Translations under genes and position numbers: made by a program
Shown here: positions 14,766-22,685 of the stretch, piece by piece
Layout of the letters: the number at the start of each line of letters is the position of its first letter
Numbering within the stretch: position 1 is the first letter of the stretch
Source: Chrysochromulina tobinii
Taxonomy: Eukaryota; Haptophyta; Prymnesiales; Chrysochromulinaceae
NCBI GenBank assembly: GCA_001275005.1
Contig: JWZX01002956.1
Coordinates: 1-23,493 of the forward strand
DNA length: 23,493 nucleotides
Direction: 5' to 3'
Notes under the pieces: generated by a model
The model's database searches: none
Seen by the model: only the letters and a program-made list of their open reading frames with translations
Told to the model about the DNA's origin: nothing

Positions 14766-15713
14766 ATGCTTCTGCCGATCTTGGCTGCTTTGTCCTTGGC
14801 GCACGTGTTAGCCCCGCCCATGCGTCCGGTATTATTGCGTGCTCGGCAGCTCATTGCCACCCAGCCCGACGCGCCCGACTTTGATGATACTCTTCGCGGC
14901 ATCCTGGCCAGCGCCAAGACCGGCGGCTCCATGGCAGCGGCCGTGGATTCCTGGCTCGAGGGCCTGGACGACACCTTCATCCCGGAGCTCGGCGCGCGCA
15001 TCGCAGACACAGAGCCTTCCTCCGCTGAGCTTCCACGCATGAACGACCTCATGACGGAGCTGCAAGGGCGCAGCCAGCAGCGCTTTGAGCGCGCACGCGA
15101 TCAGCTCCAGACCCTGCTCACCGCAGGCGAGATCAACCGAATGGACTCGCAGCTGGCTGGCCTGGTCCGCCGCGGCGAGATCGATGCTGGCTTCTTTTAC
15201 GTCCTGCTGCGCAACCTCGAGGATGCACAGCGTGACAATGATGAGGGCGGCGTGCGCCTGCTTACGCACATCCACACGCGGACGCAGGAGCTTCTCGAGG
15301 GAAAAGCTGAGCCAGCGCTCGCGCTCTTGCACAAGCTCACGCGCCTCGACCAGGCCTCGATCCGGCTCAACTTGCTTCGGCACAACCTCGTGCCACAGAC
15401 GAGTGCGCCCCTCCCTGGCGGTGGCGTGCTGCCGCTCGCCACGCCGGCGCCCGCGACAGTCAGCCCGATGGCGCTCGCTGCTGCCATCGAAGGAGCTCTC
15501 GACAAGATCTGCGCGCTCACTGTTGACCCGGCTGCCAAGCTTGCGACCGTCGAGGAGATCAAGACCGTTGCCAAGGAGGCGCGAGCCGTTGTCGAGGAGG
15601 CCTACGATGCACAAGTGCTCGACGCCTTTTCAGATTCGCTCCAACCAGCCTTCATGCGTGCTATGAGTCGGATCCCTCCTCGGCCGCTGGGTGGCGAGCC
15701 CAAGCTCGTGTAG
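14766..15713 (+). CDS. Probable plastid-targeted helical protein of unknown function
   Basis: A 315-residue protein. The N terminus is a clear signal peptide (MLLPILAALSLAHVLA) followed by a Pro/Arg-containing transit-like stretch (PPMRPVLLRARQL), consistent with import into a complex plastid. The mature part is almost wholly helical: a region containing LDDTFIPELGARI, a long charged stretch with QRFERARDQLQTLL, GEIDAGFFYVLLRNLEDAQRDN, THIHTRTQELLEG and DQASIRLNLLRHNLVP, then a Pro/Ala-rich linker (about 218-235) and a second small helical region (EGALDKICAL to about 300). The central part looks like a conserved plastid domain of unknown function, but I cannot name it. There is no twin-arginine lumen signal, so a stromal location is more likely. 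The start is the ATG that begins the signal peptide. Confidence 0.72.
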   Translation: MLLPILAALSLAHVLAPPMRPVLLRARQLIATQPDAPDFDDTLRGILASAKTGGSMAAAVDSWLEGLDDTFIPELGARIADTEPSSAELPRMNDLMTELQGRSQQRFERARDQLQTLLTAGEINRMDSQLAGLVRRGEIDAGFFYVLLRNLEDAQRDNDEGGVRLLTHIHTRTQELLEGKAEPALALLHKLTRLDQASIRLNLLRHNLVPQTSAPLPGGGVLPLATPAPATVSPMALAAAIEGALDKICALTVDPAAKLATVEEIKTVAKEARAVVEEAYDAQVLDAFSDSLQPAFMRAMSRIPPRPLGGEPKLV

Positions 15714-16101
15714 AGTTAGAAAGTCACATGTAGCGAATAGCGATGTGAGAAGTGACAAGTGACACCGCCAGTGTGCAGTGAGCTGTGAGACTCGCGCGCC
15801 GCGATAAAGGATAATCCTATACGTTATACCTAGCTTGTTCGTAGCACGTAGGCCATGGTTATAGGCTTATACGGTCGATCCGCCGCTAGAGTTCTGCAAA
15901 CTATTCACATTATAGCTAGCAGAGAGTGCTGAGTGGAGGGTCTCACCCACCCGGCACCCGCGGTGGTGAGTTGTGCAGTGGTAACTGGCCGAGCTGCAGG
16001 CGCCGCGTGCCGGCGTGCGCCGCCATGGCGCATGGGCGCGGCGAGCAAACCCCAAACGCGGCATCACTCTAGACATCCTCAAACATGGCAGTGTGCTTGT
16101 G
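15714..16101. other. Intergenic between two convergent genes
   Basis: No gene is recognised. It is AT-richer than the coding sequence and holds AGTGACA/TGTGAG-type short repeats, including TCACAT (15724-15729) pairing with ATGTGA (15743-15748) soon after the upstream stop. Both genes end here, so it is 3' UTR and spacer. Confidence 0.45.
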
Positions 16102-16578
16102 TCAGTCTAGTCCGCCTTGGCCCTCAACGCTCCACCGTCCACCTCCAGGCAACGGACGCTTGCCTCCAGTCACTGCTGAGCGCAGAATGGGTGCCACGTT
16201 CAGCAGGTCTGGCAGAGCTGGAGGCCTGTCTTCACCGTATACCACTCCGCTCGGTGCCTGGCCCGTCAGCTTGGACTTGAGGTCGTACGCTGACAGCAGC
16301 CCAGCCTCAGCGCCCTCGTTGCTCACAGAGCCTGACAGGCCGTCTCGCCGATCGTCCTGAAGGCAGTAATCTCCGCACGTTTGCTCACAGTACCTCCCTG
16401 ACCGAGGAGCGACGCGATTGCAATTCTGCTCACAATCGAGATAGCAATCCTTGACTGCCAAGGCTGGACTTGGAAGGAGGCACGCTGCACCAATGAGCGC
16501 GCTGCGCCGATTGAGAAAGCCTCCTTCTATTGGCAGCGCCATGGCGGTTATGCATGTAGCGAAGGCGATTTGCGCCAT
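16102..16578 (-). CDS. Small thylakoid-lumen-type protein with two cysteine triads
   Basis: A 158-residue protein. Residues 1-20 form a hydrophobic signal peptide. Asn-Arg-Arg-Ser at 23-26 followed by a hydrophobic run to PALA (41) is a typical twin-arginine lumen signal, so the mature protein begins near Val42. It opens at once with six cysteines in a symmetrical pattern: C45-x3-C49-x3-C53-x10-C64-x3-C68-x3-C72. This would suit a helical hairpin held by disulfides. A block containing DGLSGSVSNEGAE follows and looks conserved; the tail is Gly/Pro-rich. The function is unknown; assembly or redox roles in the lumen are possible. The ATG at 16576-16578 is the first in frame, and TTGAC repeats lie 12 bases upstream of it. 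The gene is short, but signal plus cysteine pattern make it convincing. Confidence 0.78.
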   Translation of the reverse strand: MAQIAFATCITAMALPIEGGFLNRRSALIGAACLLPSPALAVKDCYLDCEQNCNRVAPRSGRYCEQTCGDYCLQDDRRDGLSGSVSNEGAEAGLLSAYDLKSKLTGQAPSGVVYGEDRPPALPDLLNVAPILRSAVTGGKRPLPGGGRWSVEGQGGLD

Positions 16579-16590
16579 CACGCTCACGAA

Positions 16591-16615
16591 GTCAAGACAA
16601 GTCAAGTCAAGTCAA
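16591..16615 (-). promoter_or_regulatory. TTGAC pentamer array upstream of the six-cysteine gene
   Basis: Five GTCAA-type units on the plus strand (one is GACAA) read as TTGAC repeats on the gene's strand and end 12 bases before the ATG at 16578, so they probably lie in the 5' UTR or core promoter. The same array, four exact units, lies upstream of the ankyrin gene at 13523. Confidence 0.5.
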
Positions 16616-16806
16616 GTCTAGGCGCAGCTACTGCGCAGCTTCAGAGTGCTTCAGAGGCTTCCGTAGCACTTTCGATAGGGTTCCTGCATGGTTTCACCGT
16701 CCCCTCGTTCGTGCAACCAGATGGCCGCATGGCCCTCAAACTGCATGCATTTCAAAGTCTTTTCGCGTTCAAAAAGCGAAACTGAATGTAACAGAAAGAC
16801 GGTCCG

Positions 16807-18636
16807 ATGTCCCAAGGATATGGGAACGCCTTCGCGCCCGCGGCGCTCGGCTACAACAACCCGAACCGCCAGCACATCGTCTCGCGTGCCTCGCTCCTGT
16901 CGCCGCGCAACCTCAACCCCCAGCAGGCCAAGGAATTTTACCTCGCCTCGGTCGCGAACTCACGCAGAATCAGAACGCCGATGAATGGCGGCAACGCTCA
17001 TGACTTCTGGGACGCGTACGTAGCAAGGCAGAACGCGCACATGATCGCGCTGCAGGCCAACCCGTGCTACGTCTCCTCGCCACGCCCGTACTTGTCGCCG
17101 CGCTTCGATCTCTCGCCGAGAAATCTCGTGGCGGCAGCACCACACTTTCGGAGGCAGATGCCCAGTGGTTCAACGCTGCCGCCCATCGGCAGGATGAGCC
17201 CACGCATTCAGCCGGCGGCAGCGACGCCAACGCCGTTCGACCAGCTCCTCGAGTCTGAGAAGGACTCGTTGACGGAGACGCGCATCTTCACGGAGGCATC
17301 GCATCTCAAGCCGAAGACCACCGAGGAGCTCATCAACGACCGCTTTAGCGACATGACCGCCGCCTTCCGTTACATCGACGTGGACAACAGAGGCACGATC
17401 AGCAGGGACGAGCTGGAGCGGGCCCTAAAGCACTGGGGCTTCGTCGGCGAGCATGGCCCGGACCCGTCGATCCACGCAGTGCTGCAAGCTTGCACCGCCT
17501 CTGATAGCGGCTCGATCGACTACGATGAGTTCGTGTCCGCCTTCTCCAAGGACGACTACCTGAAGCACCCGGAGAAGCCTCCACCACCCGACCCGTTGCA
17601 CAACGTGATGGCCAAGCTACGCCCGGGCGTCACGCCCAAGATGCTCCGGCAGGCGCACGGTCAGATCAAGGACAAGCTCCACACCAAATTCGGCACGATC
17701 GCCAAAGCGTTCCGCCAGTGGGATGAGAACAAGAACGGCTTCCTCGGGCGGGAAGAGTTTGACCGTGGGCTGCTCGACCTCAACTTGAACGGCATCCCGC
17801 GCCCTGTGATCGACTCGCTCCTCGACATTATCGACGTGGATGACGATGGCGCACAGGACACAGACCACGGCAAAGACCACGACATCCAGCTGCGCGAGTT
17901 TGCGCGCGTCTTCGTCGTTGAGGACCTGCTTTCGCCCAACGGTATCGTGGCCTCGACCAACATTCGCGCCCTGCCCAACGGCCTCTCACCGCGTCCGCCG
18001 CCCATGGCCAGAGCACAGCTTCCGAATAGCCCTCGTGGCGGCGGACATGGCACGGTCACGAGCAGTATGTCCAAATTTCTCAACGCCGGCGTTGGCGGCG
18101 CAGGCGCGGCTCGTATGGAGGACCTCAACGGGCTTGTAATCAGCGCAACGGCGGCGCCTACCCAGCAGTACCGCTCGGTGGGCGTCGCGCCACTCGACAA
18201 GAAGATAGTGACCAAGAAGCCCGCCGCGCTCATTGAAGAGTATCTCAAGCCGATGGGGGACGCAATCAAGCAGACTCGGCGTCAGCAGGCTATCCAGATG
18301 CTACGGCCGGGCGTGACGGAGAAGGAGCTCAGGTCGGCGCAGCAGATGATTAAGAGCAAGATCATGGACAAGTACAAGCGGCTCGACAAGGCCTTCAAGT
18401 GGATGGACCGCGAGCGCGAGGACAGTGGTAACCAGCTCACGCGCGACGAGCTGCGCGACGGCCTCGCAGGGCTCAATCTGAATGTCGGGCACGTCATCCG
18501 GGAGGAAGTCTTCCAGACGTTCTATGACTTCATGGACGCTGACGGCGATGGAGAAGTCTCGTTCGCTGAGTTTGCGCGCGTGATCTCCGCCGAAGACATC
18601 ATGGTCATGGCGCCTGTCTCGCGCTTCGGGGTGTGA
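16807..18636 (+). CDS. Six-EF-hand calcium-binding protein with SPR motifs
   Basis: A 609-residue protein. The N-terminal 150 residues are disordered with repeated Ser-Pro-Arg (SPRNL, SPRPYL, SPRFDL, SPRNL, SPRIQ). Six EF-hand positions follow. Loop 1 (191-202) is near canonical. Loop 2 (230-241) lacks the first Asp and is probably weak. Loop 3 (306-317) is canonical. Loop 4 begins DVDDDG at 343 but reaches its closing Glu only at 364, ten residues late. Loop 5 (534-548) is also too long and degenerate. Loop 6 (577-588) is canonical. Loops 3-4 and 5-6 belong to a duplicated module of about 100 residues starting LRPGVT at 271 and 499. A linker with more SPR motifs separates them. Such proteins are calcium sensors, often cytoskeletal or flagellar; the location here is inferred only. 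The start is the first in-frame ATG, matching the disordered N terminus. Confidence 0.88.
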   Translation: MSQGYGNAFAPAALGYNNPNRQHIVSRASLLSPRNLNPQQAKEFYLASVANSRRIRTPMNGGNAHDFWDAYVARQNAHMIALQANPCYVSSPRPYLSPRFDLSPRNLVAAAPHFRRQMPSGSTLPPIGRMSPRIQPAAATPTPFDQLLESEKDSLTETRIFTEASHLKPKTTEELINDRFSDMTAAFRYIDVDNRGTISRDELERALKHWGFVGEHGPDPSIHAVLQACTASDSGSIDYDEFVSAFSKDDYLKHPEKPPPPDPLHNVMAKLRPGVTPKMLRQAHGQIKDKLHTKFGTIAKAFRQWDENKNGFLGREEFDRGLLDLNLNGIPRPVIDSLLDIIDVDDDGAQDTDHGKDHDIQLREFARVFVVEDLLSPNGIVASTNIRALPNGLSPRPPPMARAQLPNSPRGGGHGTVTSSMSKFLNAGVGGAGAARMEDLNGLVISATAAPTQQYRSVGVAPLDKKIVTKKPAALIEEYLKPMGDAIKQTRRQQAIQMLRPGVTEKELRSAQQMIKSKIMDKYKRLDKAFKWMDREREDSGNQLTRDELRDGLAGLNLNVGHVIREEVFQTFYDFMDADGDGEVSFAEFARVISAEDIMVMAPVSRFGV

Positions 18637-19358
18637 TCTTCCGATGTGTGTTTGACACAAAGATGGCAGTGTGTGCTGATGGGCAGTGTGGCATATGGAA
18701 TGTGGATGGCAGCCATTTCCGTGGTATGCCCACTATGTACATGTAGTATGTTGGCGACTGTTGGAGGCCTTAGGAGGCCTGCTCCGGCGACCGGACGTGG
18801 GCCAGGGCGGCAGAGGGCGGCAGGGCGGGCTAGGCATGGGTAACCCATGTGCGGTGTGCGCGATAGGTGTGGACTGTTACGTGTCGTACCGTAGCGGTTG
18901 AGAATCGAGAGCGATGTCAAGAGCGATGCCGTGATGTGAGGTGACGTTATGCGTGAACGTTACTTTGCGGGCGAAGCCGACGAGCGACCGCGTGTTCAGT
19001 AATTCCGAAATTCACGTGCCGAGGCATCGCGCTTCGCGCGGAGATCGGATGCACGGAGCCGGCCGCGTGGCGTGTGGGAGCGTCCAGCGACCATAACTTG
19101 ATCCATATCAGATCGTAAATCTCGCTATTTTCGCCGGCACGCCCCGCACGCGGCGCTCCCTGCCATCGCAGGTTACACGCACAGACCACACGCGCAGAGT
19201 ATCATCTGCCATAAATATGCGACAGACACGCCTCGACGCCTGACGCCCGTCTGTGTGTAGAACGCTTTACGCTATTTGGTGGTCGCCCCCCAGGTTTCCT
19301 TTCACGGAGCTTGAGCCTTTCCCTGTGAAACCGGTGAGCTGCCCCCACCTTGAGCCTT
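18637..19358. other. Long convergent intergenic region without a recognised gene
   Basis: 722 bases between two 3' ends. No open frame has protein-like features, and I saw no tRNA or other RNA gene. Contents: TGTGT-TTG-ACACA (18647-18659) just after the EF-hand stop; two AGGAGGCCT-type words near 18764-18780; the inverted repeat CATGGGTAACCCATG (18835-18849); and two copies of CTTGAGCCTTTC (about 19310 and 19350) just beyond the DPP stop. Confidence 0.45.
18835..18849. repeat. Inverted repeat CATGGGTAACCCATG
   Basis: Perfect seven-base arms around one central base. The GGGTAACCC centre is shared with the inverted repeat at 58-70. No function is assigned. Confidence 0.35.
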
Positions 19359-21869
19359 TCAGAGGTTGCGCGCGAGGAAGCTCATGACGCGCTGCTCCAT
19401 GTAGACGCGATCGGGCACGGAGCGCGGTAGGTGGCGCTCGTCGGGGAAAGCGAGCAGGTCGTACTCCTTGCGGCTGCGGATGAGCGCGGTCGCGAGCCGC
19501 GCCACGTGCCGGAAGTGCACGTTCTCGTCCAACAGCCCCTGGATGAGCATGAGCTTCCCTTCGATATGGTCCACATGTGTCATGACAGAGGATTCGCGAT
19601 AGCCTTCCACATTCTCCTGCGGCAGCCCCATGTACCGCTCCGTGTAGTGTGTATCATACCCGTCCCACGAGGTAACGGGCGCGCCGGCAATGCCCACGTG
19701 AAACGTCTTCGGGTGCTTGGCGAGGGCCATCGCGCTCATGTAACCACCATAGCTCCATCCCATGATGGCGACGCGCGAGGGCACGGCGAGGCCCTGCTCG
19801 ATGCACCACTCGACGCCCGCCTTTTGGTCTTCGAGCTCTATCGAGCCCATGCGCTTATGCAGTGCGGCTTCGAAGGCATGGCCGCGCCTGTCGCTCCCCC
19901 GGTTGTCGAGCTTGAGGACCAGATAACCCTTGAGCCTCAGGTGCTGCGAGCGCAGGTCCGCGGTGAGAGCCCACGAATCACAGACACGTTGCACGTGCGG
20001 CCCCCCATACACGGACACGACGAGCGGGTAAGGCCCAGGCCCAAAGGTCTCAGCGGGTGGCTTGTAGAGCGCCGCGTGCAGCGTCACCGCTCCGTCCGCT
20101 GAGGGGATGCTCACAAACGTGGGCGGCTCCAGATGCGGGCGCAGCCGGCCGAGCTCGGGATCCTTACTGGTGAAGATGGTGCGGAGTACGGCTCCGTCGG
20201 CCGTCTCGCAGATACGTACCTCCAGGGGCGTCCTCGCCGTGCTGAATGTGTCGATGAAATGCTCAAAGTCGCGCGCGAGAGAGACACTGTGCATGCCAGC
20301 GTCGCGCGTGAGCTGCTTCAAGCCGTTCTTGACGAAGAGCGAGCCGTTTTGCAGGCTGAGGACGAAGAGGTGGCGCTGGCGCGCGTCGCCCTGGTTGCCC
20401 AAAAGGAAGAGCCGCCCTCTTGCTTCATCGACCATGCTCTTGTCGGTGTGGTCCACGACCCACTCCCCCGACGTCAAGGCGCTGCGCAAGCTGCCATCGG
20501 CGTTATGCACAGCGAGGTGTCGGAAGCCCGTGCGCTCACTCGCCCACACAAACCCACCATCCCGCAGCGGCACGAGGGCCCGATGCAGGTTGACCCACGT
20601 GGCAGCGCGTTCGACTAGCAGCACGCTGCTCTGCCCAGTCCGAGCGTCCACAAGCAGCAGCCGAAGCTCCGTCTGCCGTCGATCCTGCGTCTGGACCAGC
20701 AGATGATGCGCGTCCCGCCATGCAACGCGCGCTACGTAGATCTCCTCCGACGTGTTGGCGCCGAGCTCGAGCCATATGACCGGCGTGGTTGGGGCGCGCG
20801 AGGTCGGACTGAGCGTCAGAAAACTGGCCACCGCCTGCACCGCCGTCGCCTGCAGCACCGTCGCCGTCTGCGTCAGCCGTATGGGCACAACGCCAATCCG
20901 CACCTTGGGATTTTGCGCGCCTGCAAACGGGTAGCGGTGCGTCTCCTGAGCTTGCGAGTCATCCACGTGATGCGGAATGGTGAAGAGCGGGATAGCACTT
21001 TCATCGCACTGCTCGAAGGCCAGGAGGAGGGACCCATCGCTCGCTGGTGGTGAGATCCAATAGCCCTCCATTCGGTCCATCTCCTCCTGCGCGATGAAGT
21101 TGGCCACGCCATTGGAGCGTTCGGTGCCGCGGGCGCCGTGTGTGAGTTGCACTGGCCCGCCGCCTCTGCCGTTCGTAGCGCACGCGTACACCTCGCGATC
21201 GCATACGAAGCAGCACACCTTGCCATCTTGAGAGAGAGTCGCGTCGATGATGGGAGCTTCCCCGGCAGGCAGGTCGCCTTGCTGCGTGCGCTCATCGAAC
21301 AGCGGCTTGGGCGCAGCGCCGGGCGTCTCGATGATGGCCAAGCTGCGCCCACCCTGTGGAATGAGCATCAGGCTAGTTGTGGGCGCCCACGAATAGTCCG
21401 TCACGCCCGTGTGGAGCAAGCGCAACCGCTCGCGGCGCAGCTTCTCCTCGGCTGAGTAGCTAGCCTCGTCCGCATTTGAGGCGACGAGCTCCTTGACTTT
21501 TCCCGATTTGATGTCCAGGGCGAAGAGGGTCTGGGCGAGGGCACCGGGTGCCGATGCCAGATACGTGATCTGATCGTTGGATGGGGCAAATTCGACTTTC
21601 GTGGGGGCGTCCGCCATCCCAAGCCCAGCACCTCCGGGGTACTTTGCAATATCTTCGAGGCTCACGACGGTAGCATTCTCCATTTGCACGGTTGATGCTC
21701 TGGAGTCTAGGAGACGACGACGGATGAGATATGCCAACGCGACGCCGACCGTTGCGGCTGCAGCGATTAGTTGAAACTCGTGCGGGACAATGCCGACCAC
21801 AGCGGTTACGATCATTGAAGCTTGGGAGGGCAATGACACCCTCAGCGAGCGAGGGGGCGCGCTCATCAT
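19359..21869 (-). CDS. Membrane-anchored dipeptidyl peptidase IV-like serine peptidase (family S9)
   Basis: An 836-residue protein. A transmembrane segment at residues 32-49, followed by Arg-Arg-Arg, suggests a type II membrane anchor with the catalytic part outside the cytosol. Residues about 70-580 form the beta-propeller. Within it, QEEMDRMEGYW carries the paired Glu (262-263) that in DPP IV enzymes holds the free N terminus of the substrate. The C-terminal alpha/beta hydrolase has YPLVVSVYGGPH, the nucleophile Ser706 in GWSYGG, Asp781 in GLLDENVHF and His813 in DERHLPR. All catalytic and specificity residues are present, so removal of N-terminal dipeptides (usually X-Pro or X-Ala) is expected. 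It could equally be called DPP8/9-like; the anchor favours the DPP IV-type arrangement. The ATG at 21867-21869 (or the next codon) is the first in frame. The length is normal for the family. Confidence 0.9.
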   Translation of the reverse strand: MMSAPPRSLRVSLPSQASMIVTAVVGIVPHEFQLIAAAATVGVALAYLIRRRLLDSRASTVQMENATVVSLEDIAKYPGGAGLGMADAPTKVEFAPSNDQITYLASAPGALAQTLFALDIKSGKVKELVASNADEASYSAEEKLRRERLRLLHTGVTDYSWAPTTSLMLIPQGGRSLAIIETPGAAPKPLFDERTQQGDLPAGEAPIIDATLSQDGKVCCFVCDREVYACATNGRGGGPVQLTHGARGTERSNGVANFIAQEEMDRMEGYWISPPASDGSLLLAFEQCDESAIPLFTIPHHVDDSQAQETHRYPFAGAQNPKVRIGVVPIRLTQTATVLQATAVQAVASFLTLSPTSRAPTTPVIWLELGANTSEEIYVARVAWRDAHHLLVQTQDRRQTELRLLLVDARTGQSSVLLVERAATWVNLHRALVPLRDGGFVWASERTGFRHLAVHNADGSLRSALTSGEWVVDHTDKSMVDEARGRLFLLGNQGDARQRHLFVLSLQNGSLFVKNGLKQLTRDAGMHSVSLARDFEHFIDTFSTARTPLEVRICETADGAVLRTIFTSKDPELGRLRPHLEPPTFVSIPSADGAVTLHAALYKPPAETFGPGPYPLVVSVYGGPHVQRVCDSWALTADLRSQHLRLKGYLVLKLDNRGSDRRGHAFEAALHKRMGSIELEDQKAGVEWCIEQGLAVPSRVAIMGWSYGGYMSAMALAKHPKTFHVGIAGAPVTSWDGYDTHYTERYMGLPQENVEGYRESSVMTHVDHIEGKLMLIQGLLDENVHFRHVARLATALIRSRKEYDLLAFPDERHLPRSVPDRVYMEQRVMSFLARNL

Positions 21870-22090
21870 GTTCCCCAAGATGATCGGTTCATTAGCGGTA
21901 AGAGGCGTGCTTAACAGTAAGCGAAAGTAAGTGGAGAATTTTACAGAAATTCGGTGACGTTGGGGTTCAGTGGTGATCGCTTGTTAATACAACTCATGTG
22001 GGCACGCGCGACGCTGTGTCGTGTGCGCTTACTTCGGCTTACTTCGTCCGGTTCGGCGCTTACTTCGGCTTACTTCGGCTTACTTCGCCG
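21870..22090. other. Upstream region of the DPP gene with a 10-bp tandem repeat
   Basis: Presumed promoter of the minus-strand DPP gene. GTAAGCGAAAGTAAG words near 21915-21930 are followed by five copies of CTTACTTCG(G/T/C) at 22028-22088. Nothing else is recognised. Confidence 0.45.
22028..22088. repeat. CTTACTTCGG 10-bp tandem repeat
   Basis: Two units at 22028-22047 and three at 22059-22088, separated by CCGGTTCGGCG. Only the last base of the unit varies. A 10-bp period cannot keep a reading frame, so the repeat is more likely non-coding; it lies about 160-220 bases upstream of the DPP gene. Confidence 0.75.
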
Positions 22091-22685
22091 ATGGCCCAGT
22101 GCTGGCTGCGCTCTCGATTGCCGACGCGGCCATCCCACCTGCGCGAACATGGTACTCACTTCGCCGCTCGCTCCGACCAAATTGTCCTTCAGCGCGCCGA
22201 GCTGCTCCAAGTGCTCGCCGACGTGCGCAGTGCAACAAGGGTGGGCGCAACGATAAGCAAGACACCGCACGGGTGCGGTTTATCAGGACTTCGCGCTGCG
22301 TGGGCTGGGCTTCGGAAAGCTGGTGCCGACCGCGGACCTCGACATGATCCGCCTCGAGCCAAAGGCGCAGCTGAGCGGGCCGAAGCTCGCGTCCATGGAC
22401 GCATGGGACAAGCGGCATGCTCCTGATCCACGCTCGGCGAATGAGGGCGTTGCAATCGACCTGACAGTAGCTGGCGACGCTGGGTTTCCAAGAACGCGGC
22501 TGACTGCTTTGCTCGATGGCGGCAGACAGCCATCAGGCGGCGGGATAGCTGCCGGTCGCCACGACATCGTCGTTACTCGACACCGTCGTCGTCACGCGAC
22601 GACGGTGTCGAGTGACTTCTTTTGCGTTCCCTTCGGGGGGCGCGCTAACGGGCGCGTCTGCCAACAGGACTTACAACGCCGCTAA
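22091..22685 (+). other. Weak candidate split gene or gene remnant
   Basis: No single frame gives a convincing protein. However, the frame from the ATG at 22091 contains a helical-looking stretch around QIVLQRAELLQVLAD, and a different frame from about 22287 contains DFALRGLGFGKLVPTADLDM and more soluble-looking sequence to about 22500. Removing 22223-22286 (64 bases, GT at the start, AG at the end) would join these frames without a stop. After about 22560 the frame enters a hairpin and stops looking like protein. Alternatives are a decayed gene or chance. No family is recognised. Confidence 0.2.
22575..22613. repeat. Perfect 17-bp inverted repeat (strong hairpin)
   Basis: The arms at 22575-22591 and 22597-22613 are perfect reverse complements with a 5-base loop (TCACG). 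After one mismatch, two further pairs extend the stem. ACTTCTTTT follows about a base later. This is the strongest secondary structure in the window. Confidence 0.85.

Noticed and set aside
13565-16615. GTCAA arrays considered as CRISPR or telomere-like repeats
   Set aside because: The units are 5 bp, directly adjacent without spacers, and only four or five copies long.
18647-18659. Short hairpin after the EF-hand stop considered as a terminator
   Set aside because: A five-pair stem is easily found by chance in any 100-base stretch and no T-run follows.
21870-21878. Upstream extension of the DPP-like protein
   Set aside because: The codon at 21876-21878 is TTG on the minus strand; two adjacent ATGs follow.
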